Shown piece after piece: positions 16,097 through 24,928 of a DNA stretch of 64,000 nucleotides (within the stretch, counting starts at the first letter, position 1; each line of letters begins with the position of its first letter). The notes under the pieces are model-generated. The model was not told the origin of the DNA. It did no database searches and worked only from the letters and a program-made list of their open reading frames with translations. Origin of the DNA: Brachybacterium subflavum (lineage in GTDB: Bacteria; Actinomycetota; Actinomycetes; Actinomycetales; Dermabacteraceae). The translations under genes were made by a program, and so were the position numbers. The stretch covers positions 326,992 through 390,991 of the forward strand of contig NZ_VIGP01000004.1 of assembly GCF_009299795.1 (NCBI RefSeq), in the 5' to 3' direction.

Positions 16097-16585
16097 TCAG
16101 CTCTGGTTGTAGAAGCTGCCCTCGTCCGTGGTGGACTCGCCGTCCACCTCGACGAACTCCGGGGAGAGCAGGAACACCTTCCCGGTGATGCGCTCGATGC
16201 TGCCGCGCAGCCCGAAGACCAGACCGGCGCAGAAATCGACCATGCGCTTGGCATCGCCGTCCTGCATGTCGCTCAGGTTCACGATCACCGGCACGCCGTC
16301 CCGGAAGGACTCGCCGATCGCCTTGGCGTCGTTGTACGAGCGCGGATGAATGGTGGTGATGCGCTGCATCGTGTCCTCCGACGGGTGGCTGACGGCCACC
16401 ACGCTGCTCTGGCGCTGACGGATCGGGGTCACCTGCGCCTCCCGCTCGTGGGTCGGCTCCGGCGCGCGCTCGGTGCGGCGCACGGGCGCCACCTCGTCGC
16501 GACGCGGCTGCTCGTCCTCGTAGTAGTCCTCGTCGACCTCGTTGGCGAGGCCGAGAGCGACCATCGCGTTGTGCCAGGCTCCCAT
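16097..16585 (-). CDS. sepF: Cell division protein SepF
   Basis: Membrane anchor and alternative tether for FtsZ filaments, acting where FtsA is absent. The 162-residue product starts MGAWHNAMVALGLANEVDED, the amphipathic membrane-binding helix, then a linker rich in Glu/Arg, and the conserved globular domain from about residue 75: ITTIHPRSYNDAKAIGESF, VIVNLSDMQDGDAKRMVDF, and AGLVFGLRGSIERITGKVFL. I chose ATG 16585 over an upstream in-frame start because it gives the usual N-terminus. It is followed closely by yggT. No yggS gene separates it from pgeF. Confidence 0.95.
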   Translation of the reverse strand: MGAWHNAMVALGLANEVDEDYYEDEQPRRDEVAPVRRTERAPEPTHEREAQVTPIRQRQSSVVAVSHPSEDTMQRITTIHPRSYNDAKAIGESFRDGVPVIVNLSDMQDGDAKRMVDFCAGLVFGLRGSIERITGKVFLLSPEFVEVDGESTTDEGSFYNQS

Positions 16586-16817
16586 GGTGCTCTCCCTGTG
16601 CATTCGTTCGTCCGCTGCGGTTGATGGGACTCCGGGGAAGCACGGGGAGTGCGCGGGAGTCCCGGTCCAGAACCTACCGGAGGGTCGCGACGCTCTGACG
16701 GACGTCGACGGCGTGTCGTGCTCCGGCGTGTCGCATCACCCGCGGTCGCGGCGCATGTCGCCGGCGCTCGCGACGCGTCGGCCGGAGTGGTGCCGGGGCG
16801 GGCGCGGCCGCGCCGGG

Positions 16818-17588
16818 TCAGGCGCGGCGGATCACTCCGGCGAACCGGCCCGTGCGCCGCGCACGGCGGTAGGAGAACAGGGCGTCGGTCTCGAAGGTGC
16901 ACGGATGGTCGTCGTCGACGGCCGACGGAGCCAGCCCTGCTCCCTCGAGGATCGCGCGCGCGCCGGCGCGCAGATCGAGGGCGGAGGTGCCCTGACGCGT
17001 CGACGCCCGGACGGCCGGGATGACTGCGGCGGCCCGGGCGCGCATCTCCTCGGGCACCTCGTAGCAGGCCCCGCAGATGCCCGGGCCGATGGCCGCATGC
17101 GTGCGCTCGGGGCGCGCGCCGAGCACTCGCATCTCCTCGAGCGTGCGCTCGAGCACTCCGCCGAGCAGGCCCGTGCGGCCCGCGTGCGCCGCGGCCACGA
17201 CGCCCGCCTCGGCGTCGCTGAACAGCACCGGGAGGCAGTCGGCCACCATGATCGCCAGGGCCACGTCAGCACGGTCGGTGACGAGCGCATCCGCCGTCAC
17301 GACCTGCTGCTCCCCTGCATCCCCTGCGGCACGTTCCGAGGCCCGCAGCACGTGCACGCGGTCGGAGTGGACCTGTTCGACGAAGACGAGGGGCGCGCCG
17401 ATGTGCGCGGCGAGCCGCTCGCGGTTCCGCGTCACGGCCTCCGGGGCGTCGCCCACGTGGTGGGCGAGGTTCAGCCCCTCGAACGGGGGCTCGGAGACCC
17501 CTCCGAGCCGGGTCGTGAACAGGGCTCGGGCCCCGCGAAGCCGCGGGGCCCGAGCACCGTTGACGGCCGTCGGCCGCTGGTCGTTCAC
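16818..17588 (-). CDS. pgeF: Polyphenol oxidase family protein (PgeF/YfiH, Cu/Zn-containing)
   Basis: Member of the DUF152/YfiH family; homologues act as peptidoglycan-editing or purine nucleoside-cleaving enzymes. The 256-residue product has the metal-site residues in EQVHSDRV (His), VADCLPVLFSD (Cys) and AAHAGRTGLLGG (His), plus GICGACYEVP. GTG 17588 lies 13 bp after the ftsZ stop. The first twenty codons include a perfect hairpin (17524-17555), and family members usually begin near RALFTTRLGGVSEPPF, so the real start may be further in. Its place right after ftsZ is standard in actinobacteria. Confidence 0.9.
   Translation of the reverse strand: MNDQRPTAVNGARAPRLRGARALFTTRLGGVSEPPFEGLNLAHHVGDAPEAVTRNRERLAAHIGAPLVFVEQVHSDRVHVLRASERAAGDAGEQQVVTADALVTDRADVALAIMVADCLPVLFSDAEAGVVAAAHAGRTGLLGGVLERTLEEMRVLGARPERTHAAIGPGICGACYEVPEEMRARAAAVIPAVRASTRQGTSALDLRAGARAILEGAGLAPSAVDDDHPCTFETDALFSYRRARRTGRFAGVIRRA
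17524..17555. terminator. Terminator-like hairpin inside the 5' end of pgeF
   Basis: A perfect 14-bp GC stem (17524-17537 pairs with 17542-17555) with a 4-nt AAGC loop, starting about 47 bp downstream of the ftsZ stop. As drawn it encodes residues about 12-22 of PgeF (GARAPRLRGARAL). It has no T-run. It could attenuate transcription from ftsZ into pgeF or mark the end of the main dcw transcript. Confidence 0.65.
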
Positions 17589-17601
17589 TGCTGCCGGTCG
17601 C

Positions 17602-18984
17602 TCACTTGAGGAACGAGGGCAGATCCAGGTCGTCGTCGTCGGCCGGGGGCTCCTCGACGCGCGGGGGGCGCACCGGGGAGGACTGCGGCTGGACCGGCGC
17701 CGGCTGCACGGGCTGCACCTGCTGGGGCGCCTCCTCCTCGGCATCCGCCGGATCGGCCGCGGCGGGCTCGGTGGCCGGCGCCTGCTGGGACGGCGTGAAG
17801 CTCTGCTGGGGAGCGCCCCAGCCGCCGGTGGTCGCGGTCGACGCGGAATCGGCCGAGCGCACCGGGCGCGGCTCGGGACGGGCCGGGGCCGACGGCGAGG
17901 GACGGCTCGCGCCGAAGGCGCGGGCGGCGCCCTCCTGGCGGGAGGCGCGGTCCGATCCTCCCGCGGCCAGCCCGCGGTCCCCGCGTTCCGATCCCCCCGA
18001 GCGCACGGCGCTCGACGAGTCGGTGCGCGGGGTGGGCCCGCCGCCCTCGAAGCCGGCGGCGATGACGGTCACGCGGACCTCGTCGCCCAGGGCGTCGTCG
18101 ATCACGGAGCCGAAGATGATGTTCGCGTCCGGGTGGGCGGCCTCCTGCACCAGGCGGGCGGCCTCCGAGACCTCGTACAGACCCAGGTCGCTGCCGCCCT
18201 GGATCGAGAGCAGCACGCCGTAGGCGCCGTCGATCGAGGCCTCCAGCAGAGGGCTGGAGACGGCGAGCTCGGCGGCCTGCAGGGCGCGATCGTCCCCGCG
18301 GGAGGAGCCGATGCCCATGAGGGCGCTGCCAGCTCCCTGCATCACGGACTTCACGTCGGCGAAGTCGAGGTTGATCAGGCCCGGCGTGGTGATGAGGTCG
18401 GTGATGCCCTGGACGCCGGAGAGCAGGACCTGGTCCGCGCTCTTGAACGCGTCGAGCATCGAGACCTGCTTGTCGGCGATCGAGAGCAGGCGGTCGTTGG
18501 GGATGACGATGAGGGTGTCGACCTCGGACTGCAGCGCCTCGATGCCGGACTCGGCCTGGCTCGAGCGGCGGCGACCCTCGAAGGTGAAGGGACGCGTGAC
18601 CACGCCGATGGTCAGCGCGCCGAGGCTGCGGGCGATCTTGGCGACCACGGGCGCGCCGCCCGTGCCGGTGCCGCCGCCCTCGCCGGCGGTCACGAAGACC
18701 ATGTCGGCCCCGCGCAGGACCTCCTCGATCTCCTCGCCGTGGTCCTCGGCGGCCTTGCGGCCCACCTCGGGATCGGCGCCGGCGCCGAGGCCGCGGGTGA
18801 TCTCCTTGCCCACGTCGAGCTTCACGTCGGCATCCGACATGAGCAGCGCCTGGGCGTCGGTGTTGATCGCGATGAACTCGACGCCCTTGAGGCCGGATTC
18901 GATCATGCGGTTGACGGCGTTGACACCGCCGCCGCCGATGCCGACGACCTTGATGACAGCGAGATAGTTCTGGGATCCGGCCAC
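17602..18984 (-). CDS. ftsZ: Cell division GTPase FtsZ
   Basis: Tubulin homologue that polymerises into the Z ring. The 460-residue product has the GTPase core from the N-terminus ([17 protein letters not shown]), the tubulin signature [13 protein letters not shown] at about residue 103, and the T7 loop [11 protein letters not shown]. The variable linker (about 320-445) is long and rich in Ser/Pro/Gln/Ala, and the C-terminal peptide DLDLPSFLK, which binds SepF/FtsW in actinobacteria, is intact. Start GTG 18984. The 287-bp gap to ftsQ suggests ftsZ has its own promoters, as in other actinobacteria. Confidence 0.98.
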   Translation of the reverse strand: MAGSQNYLAVIKVVGIGGGGVNAVNRMIESGLKGVEFIAINTDAQALLMSDADVKLDVGKEITRGLGAGADPEVGRKAAEDHGEEIEEVLRGADMVFVTAGEGGGTGTGGAPVVAKIARSLGALTIGVVTRPFTFEGRRRSSQAESGIEALQSEVDTLIVIPNDRLLSIADKQVSMLDAFKSADQVLLSGVQGITDLITTPGLINLDFADVKSVMQGAGSALMGIGSSRGDDRALQAAELAVSSPLLEASIDGAYGVLLSIQGGSDLGLYEVSEAARLVQEAAHPDANIIFGSVIDDALGDEVRVTVIAAGFEGGGPTPRTDSSSAVRSGGSERGDRGLAAGGSDRASRQEGAARAFGASRPSPSAPARPEPRPVRSADSASTATTGGWGAPQQSFTPSQQAPATEPAAADPADAEEEAPQQVQPVQPAPVQPQSSPVRPPRVEEPPADDDDLDLPSFLK

Positions 18985-19271
18985 GTTCAGGTCCTTGCTC
19001 TTGTCGTACTCGTGCTGATGAGAGAGGGGGCGAGGTCCGCGAACCCTGACCCTCGACCTCGAGTTGAGGTTGGGACTTCTCCGCTCTCATCCCTTGTCTC
19101 GACGCTATGGACGAGGTCTGATCGGCGCAACGACCGCCCCGCGCGTGTCGCGGCGTGTCGCGTTGATGTGCGCGGTCCCGTCGTCGGGCGGAGCGCCGCG
19201 GACGTGCTCGCAGGGTCGTCGGCAGGTGGCCCGGGCGCGCCCGCCGCAGCAGGCAGGAGCGCCCCGCCGCC

Positions 19272-20399
19272 TCAGCGCGTGACGGGAGCGACCGGGCTGG
19301 TGACGTCGATCTCGCTGCCGGGCTGGGAGAGCAGCGTTGTGGCGACCTTCGCCTTCAGCTCGCTGTCCTGGGCGTTGCCCCACACGATGGTCTTCGTCCC
19401 GGAATCGGTCTTCACCGTGAGCGTCACGTCATTCGTGGAGGACGCGGTGATGGCGGTGACGGTGGTGCGCATCGAGTCCGGCAGCGCCGCGAGCACGGAC
19501 AGCATGGACCCGGAGATCGCGTCGGTGTCCCCGCCCTTCCCGCCGATCGTGAGCGGGACGAGCTCCTCGTCCTTCCCCGCGGCCTCGGGGAGCTCGACGC
19601 CGTCGGCATCGAGGATGTGCGTGGAGCCGTCGGCCTCCTCGAGGGTGGCCAGGGGCGTGCGCTCGGTGACCTCGACGCTGAGCGTGCTCGGCCACTTCTT
19701 GGAGACCCGGGCCGACTTCACCCCGGGCACCTCCTCGACCGCCTCCTCCACGGCGCCCGAGCGCACGAGCAGCATGCTGTGGTCCTCCTGCGGGGCCGCG
19801 GCGTCGGTGACCGCGGAAGAATCCACGTAGTCCGCGCCGGTCACCGCCACCTCGTGCACCCGCAGCGGCGGGATGGTGATCGCGACGACCAGCAGGACGA
19901 TCAGGGCGAGGACCGCGCCCGCGGTGCCGAGGATGATCGCGCGGCGGCGCCGCCGCCAGGGGCGCGCACGCAGCATCCCGCCGAAGCGGTCGGCGGCCTG
20001 CACGACGCGTCCCCGGCCCGCCGTCTCCGCGGGGGACGCGTCGGCGCCCGTGCGCCCCGGGGCGGGGGCCGACGCGGACCCGGAGGGCGCGGATCGCTGC
20101 ACGGACGCCCGGTTCTCCGCACGCGCCGACCGCGTCGCGGTCGCCGAGCGCTGCGTGGAGCTCTTCTGCGCCGCGGAGCCCCGGCGCTGCGCAGACCTCT
20201 TCTGCGACGCAGTCCCCTGGCGCTGAGCGGCGCTCTTCCGGGTCGTGGGCGCCTCGCGCTGGGCGGATGCCTGGCGGGATGCGGGGGTCTGGCCGGAAGC
20301 GGGCTGCCTGCGCTGAGGGGTCGCAGAGCGCTCATCGGCCGGCGGACGGGTCTCCGGCGCTCCGGGACGCGGCCGCGGAGGGGTGGGACGGCGCGCCAT
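19272..20399 (-). CDS. ftsQ: Cell division protein FtsQ
   Basis: Bitopic divisome protein linking early and late division proteins. The 375-residue product is long for FtsQ. Residues 1-150 form a basic, low-complexity Arg/Gln/Ser/Ala-rich cytoplasmic tail. One membrane segment follows (AIILGTAGAVLALIVLLVVA, about 154-173), then the extracytoplasmic POTRA domain (RVHEVAVTGADYVDSSAV) and the FtsQ domain (VKSARVSKKWPSTLSVEVTE). Its ATG overlaps the murC stop by one base (TGATG). Confidence 0.93.
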   Translation of the reverse strand: MARRPTPPRPRPGAPETRPPADERSATPQRRQPASGQTPASRQASAQREAPTTRKSAAQRQGTASQKRSAQRRGSAAQKSSTQRSATATRSARAENRASVQRSAPSGSASAPAPGRTGADASPAETAGRGRVVQAADRFGGMLRARPWRRRRRAIILGTAGAVLALIVLLVVAITIPPLRVHEVAVTGADYVDSSAVTDAAAPQEDHSMLLVRSGAVEEAVEEVPGVKSARVSKKWPSTLSVEVTERTPLATLEEADGSTHILDADGVELPEAAGKDEELVPLTIGGKGGDTDAISGSMLSVLAALPDSMRTTVTAITASSTNDVTLTVKTDSGTKTIVWGNAQDSELKAKVATTLLSQPGSEIDVTSPVAPVTR

Positions 20400-21997
20400 C
20401 AGGACTGCTCACCGCCGAGTGCTGCGAGCACCCCCGGTGTCGCCTCGACGATGTCCCCCGCCCCGAGCATGAGGACGATGTCGCCGTCCTCTGCTGCGGC
20501 CGCGAGGGAGGGCGCGACCTCGGTGCGGTCGGTCAGCGCGTGCAGCACGGCGCCCGGCTCGGCGCGATCGGTGATGGTGCGCGCATCGACGGCGGGGTCG
20601 GGATCCTCCCGGGCCCCGTAGACGGGCATCACCCAGGTCTCGTCGGCCCGGCCGAGGGCACGGGCGAAGTCTCCTGCGAAGTCGCGTGTGCGCGAAAAGA
20701 GGTGCGGCTGGAAGGCGACGAGCACGCGCCCGGTGGGGCCGACGATGCCCCGGGCCGCGGCGATCGTCGCCTCGACCTCCCGCGGGTGGTGCGCGTAGTC
20801 GTCGAACACGGGCACGCCGCGTACCACCCCGCGCAGGTCGAAGCGGCGCGAGGCGCCGGTGAACGGGCCGACGCCCGTCGCCAGGTCCCGCGCGGTCGCC
20901 GCGGGGTCAGGGGCCCCGGCGGACCTCTGGCCGTCGGCCTCGTCGCCGTCGGCCTCGAGTCCGCCGGCGAGCAGCAGGGCGAGGGACCCGGCCAGCGCGC
21001 CCATGGCGTTCAGCACGTTGTGGTGTCCGGTGACGCGCAGGTCCAGCTCGATCTCGCCGACGGGGCCGGCGATCCGGGCGTGCGTGCCGGTGGCCTCGGG
21101 CGACTCCTCGAGCAGGCGCCAGTCCGCGCCGGTGGCGCGGCCGTAGGTCAGGACGTCGACGCCGCGCGCCGCGGACCGCTCCCCCAGTGCCGCAGCGCCC
21201 GCGTCATCGGCGCAGACCACGAGGGCGCCGCCCGTCGCGAGGCGGTCGACGAGCGCGTCGAATGCGGCCACGAGGGTCGCCTCGTCGCCATGGAAGTCCA
21301 GATGGTCGGCCTCGAGGTTGGTGACCACGAGCGCGGAGGGCGCGAAGGCGAGGAAGGAGCCGTCGGACTCATCGGCCTCGATCACCGCGAGAGCACCACC
21401 CGGACCGGCCTCGTCCGTCGCCTGCTCGGAGTCGGCGTCCTCGCGCAGTCCGGCATTGCGACCCAGGTCCGGGACCGCGGCGCCGAGGGCCCAGGCCGGG
21501 TCGCCGCCCGCGCCGCGCAGCGCGAGCACGGCCATCGCCGTCGTCGACGTCTTGCCGTGGGTGCCGGCGACCGCGAGCAGTCGGCGGTCCTGCAGCAGTC
21601 CGGCGAGTGCCGCGGCTCGATGGATGACGGGGATGCCGCGCTCGCGGGCGGCGATCACCTCGACGTTGTCGGCGCGCACGGCGGTGGAGACGACGACGAG
21701 ATCGACGTCATCCGCGAGCAGGCCCGCGTCGAAGCCGATCCCGATGCGAGCGCCCGCCGCGCGCAGCGGGCCGATGAACTGGCCGTCCTGGGAGTCCGAG
21801 CCGCTCACGGCGAGCCCCGCCTCGAGGGCGAGCCGCGCGACGGCGGACATCCCCGCGCCGCCGATGCGCACCACGTGGATCGAGCGCACGGCGGCCTGGG
21901 GCCATGCGGAGTCGGTGACGACGTCTCCGGGACGGAGCATCGTGCGCACCTCGTCGGGCAGGGCGGGAAGGTCGTCGGAGGCAGCGCGCGCGGTCAT
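20399..21997 (-). CDS. murC: UDP-N-acetylmuramate--L-alanine ligase
   Basis: Cytosolic Mur ligase adding the first amino acid of the peptidoglycan stem. The 532-residue product has the N-terminal Rossmann motif VVRIGGAGMSAVARLALEAG, the ATP loop AGTHGKTSTTAM, the central ALVVTNLEADHLDFHGD, and the C-terminal VFDDYAHHPREVEATIAAAR with the MurC DDYAHHP signature. It is somewhat longer than the usual 450-500, mostly through a Gly/Asp/Glu-rich insertion before TGVGPFTGASRRFDLRG. The ATG at 21997 leaves a 169-bp gap after murG, one of the few larger gaps in this stretch of the cluster. Confidence 0.97.
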   Translation of the reverse strand: MTARAASDDLPALPDEVRTMLRPGDVVTDSAWPQAAVRSIHVVRIGGAGMSAVARLALEAGLAVSGSDSQDGQFIGPLRAAGARIGIGFDAGLLADDVDLVVVSTAVRADNVEVIAARERGIPVIHRAAALAGLLQDRRLLAVAGTHGKTSTTAMAVLALRGAGGDPAWALGAAVPDLGRNAGLREDADSEQATDEAGPGGALAVIEADESDGSFLAFAPSALVVTNLEADHLDFHGDEATLVAAFDALVDRLATGGALVVCADDAGAAALGERSAARGVDVLTYGRATGADWRLLEESPEATGTHARIAGPVGEIELDLRVTGHHNVLNAMGALAGSLALLLAGGLEADGDEADGQRSAGAPDPAATARDLATGVGPFTGASRRFDLRGVVRGVPVFDDYAHHPREVEATIAAARGIVGPTGRVLVAFQPHLFSRTRDFAGDFARALGRADETWVMPVYGAREDPDPAVDARTITDRAEPGAVLHALTDRTEVAPSLAAAAEDGDIVLMLGAGDIVEATPGVLAALGGEQS

Positions 21998-22166
21998 GCG
22001 CCCACGGTAACCGGCGCTCCTCGGAGGCTCCCGGAGGCTCTCCGCGCGTCGTCGGTCACGTGTCCGGCGAGAGGCGGGAGGGGCTCTGCGGCCGACTCGC
22101 GGAGGGGTCGCCCGCGCTGGGTCGGCCACGCTGGAGCCTGTCGCGCTGGGATCCGCCGCGCTGGGA

Positions 22167-23258
22167 TCAGCCGCTGTGGGCGGCGGCGAGGACGAGGCCG
22201 GCGAGGCGCTCGGCGGCGTCGGCGATGCCGAAGGCACGGGAGGCGTCGGACATCGCGCGCAGGCGCTCGGGGTCGCTCAGCAGCGGCAGGATCGTGCCGG
22301 TGATGGCCTGCTCGTCGAGGTCCGCGTCGGCGATCATGAGGGCGCCGCCGGCGCTCACGACCTCCTGGCCGTTCAGCGCCTGCTCCCCGTTGCCGACCGG
22401 CAGGGGCACGAACACCGCGGGCAGGCCGACGGCCGTGAGCTCGCTGACGGTGCCGGCCCCGGAGCGGGTGACGGCGAGGTCGGCGGCGGCGTAGGCGTCC
22501 TCCATGGCGTTCACGTACTCGACCAGCTGATAGCCGTCGCGATCCGCGAGAGCGGCCCCCACCTCGGTCTTGCCGCGGCCCGTGACGTGGAGGATCTGGC
22601 CGCCGTGCGCGAGCACCGTGTCGGCGCTGTGCACGACCACCTCGTTGAGGTGCTGAGCGCCGAGGGACCCTCCGGTGACCAGCAGCACGGGGCGATCCGG
22701 GTCGAGCCCGAAGGAGCGCACGGCGTCGGCGCGGCGGGCCGCGCGGTCGAGAGTCGCGATGCCCTCGCGCATGGGCATGCCGATGCGGCGGGCACCGGGC
22801 AGCGGGGTGTTCTCGAAGGCCGTGAGCACGGCAGCCGCCCCGCGGGCGCCGAGGCGGTTGGCGAGGCCGGGCCGACGATTCGCCTCATGGATCAGGCGCG
22901 GGACGCGCGCGGAGGCGGAGGCGAGATAGGCGGGCGGGCACACGTAGCCCCCGAAGCCGCAGACGGCGCCGACACCGCGGTCCCTCATGAGTGCGCGCAC
23001 CTCGCGCAGGCTGCCGCCGAAGCGGGCCGGGAAGCGCAGCGCGGCGCCGTTCGGGCGGCGCGGGAAGGGCACCTTCTCGATGGTGACGAGCTCGAGGCCC
23101 GCGGCGGGGACGAGGTCGGCCTCCAGCCCGTCGGCCGTGCCGAGGGCGAGCACCTCGGCCTCGGGGGCGAGCTCGCGGATCTTCGCGGCGGTGGCGAGCA
23201 GGGGCGAGACGTGGCCCGCGGTGCCGCCTCCGGCCAGCAGGACGGTCGGTGCGTTCAT
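22167..23258 (-). CDS. murG: Lipid II synthase (UDP-GlcNAc transferase) MurG
   Basis: Membrane-associated GT28 glycosyltransferase that adds GlcNAc to lipid I to make lipid II. The 363-residue product starts with VLLAGGGTAGHVSPLLATA (lipid-binding G-loop) and has VCGFGGYVCPPAYLAS, the second G-loop LVTGGSLGAQHLNEVV, and the donor-site region SGAGTVSELTAVGLPAVFVP with GNGEQALNGQEVV. Its ATG overlaps the ftsW stop by one base. A 169-bp gap with repeated CGCTGGGATC(C/A) units follows before murC. Confidence 0.97.
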   Translation of the reverse strand: MNAPTVLLAGGGTAGHVSPLLATAAKIRELAPEAEVLALGTADGLEADLVPAAGLELVTIEKVPFPRRPNGAALRFPARFGGSLREVRALMRDRGVGAVCGFGGYVCPPAYLASASARVPRLIHEANRRPGLANRLGARGAAAVLTAFENTPLPGARRIGMPMREGIATLDRAARRADAVRSFGLDPDRPVLLVTGGSLGAQHLNEVVVHSADTVLAHGGQILHVTGRGKTEVGAALADRDGYQLVEYVNAMEDAYAAADLAVTRSGAGTVSELTAVGLPAVFVPLPVGNGEQALNGQEVVSAGGALMIADADLDEQAITGTILPLLSDPERLRAMSDASRAFGIADAAERLAGLVLAAAHSG

Positions 23259-24928
23259 CAGCGGGCGTATCCCTCGGTGTCGGGGCGTGCAGTGGGCTGG
23301 GCCGATCGGGCGGACGAGCGGGCGGGGGCGCGGCGTGCGGTGCCCGTCGAACGGACTCCTGCGGATCGTCCGCCGGTCGCACGCACGCCGCCGGAGCGGG
23401 TGCCGGTTCTCCGTGTGCCCGTGCTGCGGGATCCGGCGCCGCGAGACCCGGTGGTGCGGGTCCCGGAGCTGCGGGCCCCGGCGCCGCGCGAGCGGGAGGA
23501 GGGGGCTGCGGTGCGGGCCCGCCCGCCGGAGGCGGCGGCGCGCGTGGTGGATGCCTTCGCCGTCTCCGCCGTCGTCTTCGTCTTCCGCGCGGACGAGGTG
23601 CCGCGCGCCGACTTCGCCCCGCGGCGGCCACGGCGGCGACGGCGCGCGCCCTCTCCCCCGCGACCGGCGGGGATCACGGCGAGAGCGCTGCGCACCGTGC
23701 CCATGCGGGCGGCGAGGGCCTCCTGGGCGCCGGGCTCGTGGCGGGCGAAGGACAGCAGCATGCCCAGGGCCAGCATGGACGCGACCAGGGCGGAGCCGCC
23801 GGAGGAGATGAAGGGCAGCGGCACGCCGAGCACGGGGAGCATGCCGGTGACGACCATCATGTTCACGAAGGCCTGGCCGAGCAGCCAGGCGCCCACGCCG
23901 CCGATGGTGATCTGGATGAACGGGTCCCGGGCGCGGGTGATCATCCGGAAGAGGATGAGCGCGAGCACGGAGAACAGCAGCAGCACGCCGAGCGTGCCGA
24001 TCAGCCCGAGCTCCTCGCCGATGATCGCGAAGATGTAGTCGTCCTGGGCGGCGGGCAGGCGCCCCCACTTCTGGCGCGACTGCCCCAGACCGACGCCCCA
24101 CCATCCGCCCTCGGCGAGGCCCATGAGGCCCTGGTCGGACTGCAGGCAGGAGTCGCCCTCGCAGGTGCCGTGCAGCCAGTTGCCGATGCGGGCCATGCGG
24201 TTGGCGTTGGTCAGGGCGAAGAAGAGGATCGCGGCGACGCCCACGCCGCCGCCGAGCACGAACCAGCGCCGCGGCACGCCGCCGATCCAGAGGGAGCCGG
24301 CGACCAGCATCGCCATGATCATCATCGTGCCCAGGTCGTGGCCCAGCAGCACGAGGCCCAGGGCGACCACGATGACCGGCACCACGGGGATCACGAGATG
24401 CATCGTGCGGTGCAGCAGCGGGCGCTTGCGAGTGAGGATCGCGCCGAGCCAGACGGCGAGCGCGAGCTTGAGGAGCTCGGAAGGCTGCAGGGTCTGGCCG
24501 GCGATGCGGATCCAGTTCGTGTTGCCGCCGGCGGCGACCCCGATGCCCGGCACATGCACGAGGCACTGCAGGGCGATGCCGAGACCGAGCAGCACCCAGG
24601 CGAACCTCTCGTAGGTGCGCGGGGGCAGGAACGCGGCGACGAGCAGGCCGACGAGCCCGATCAGTGCGAACTTCCCCTGTGCGAGAAGGCCCGCGAACGG
24701 GGAGTCGCCCTTGGCGATGCTCACCACGGAGCTGCTGGAGAGGACCATCACCAGGCCCGTGCCGATGAGCAGGGTGCCCACGCAGATCAGGCCGTAGAAG
24801 TCCAGGACCGGGGAGCGGCCCCAGTCGCCGAGGCCGTTGCGCACGCGACCGCCGACGTCGCCCAGGGGGCGGTCCTCGTCCGGGCGCACCACAGCAGGGG
24901 CCCGACGGGGCGTCTGCTGGGGGCTCAT
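23258..24928 (-). CDS. ftsW: Septal peptidoglycan polymerase FtsW (SEDS family)
   Basis: Ten-helix membrane glycosyltransferase that polymerises lipid II at the septum with FtsI. The 556-residue product contains VLLGHDLGTMMIMAM with the catalytic SEDS aspartate, the large loop around LMGLAEGGWWGVGLGQSRQK, and SSGGSALVASMLALGMLLS. From about residue 420 to the end there is a tail of about 136 residues rich in Arg, Thr, Ser and Gly, strongly basic and repetitive (GSRSTGTRRTGTRSGG). FtsW is normally about 400-520 residues. The start overlaps murD by 4 nt and the end overlaps murG by 1 nt. Confidence 0.96.
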   Translation of the reverse strand: MSPQQTPRRAPAVVRPDEDRPLGDVGGRVRNGLGDWGRSPVLDFYGLICVGTLLIGTGLVMVLSSSSVVSIAKGDSPFAGLLAQGKFALIGLVGLLVAAFLPPRTYERFAWVLLGLGIALQCLVHVPGIGVAAGGNTNWIRIAGQTLQPSELLKLALAVWLGAILTRKRPLLHRTMHLVIPVVPVIVVALGLVLLGHDLGTMMIMAMLVAGSLWIGGVPRRWFVLGGGVGVAAILFFALTNANRMARIGNWLHGTCEGDSCLQSDQGLMGLAEGGWWGVGLGQSRQKWGRLPAAQDDYIFAIIGEELGLIGTLGVLLLFSVLALILFRMITRARDPFIQITIGGVGAWLLGQAFVNMMVVTGMLPVLGVPLPFISSGGSALVASMLALGMLLSFARHEPGAQEALAARMGTVRSALAVIPAGRGGEGARRRRRGRRGAKSARGTSSARKTKTTAETAKASTTRAAASGGRARTAAPSSRSRGAGARSSGTRTTGSRGAGSRSTGTRRTGTRSGGVRATGGRSAGVRSTGTARRAPARSSARSAQPTARPDTEGYAR

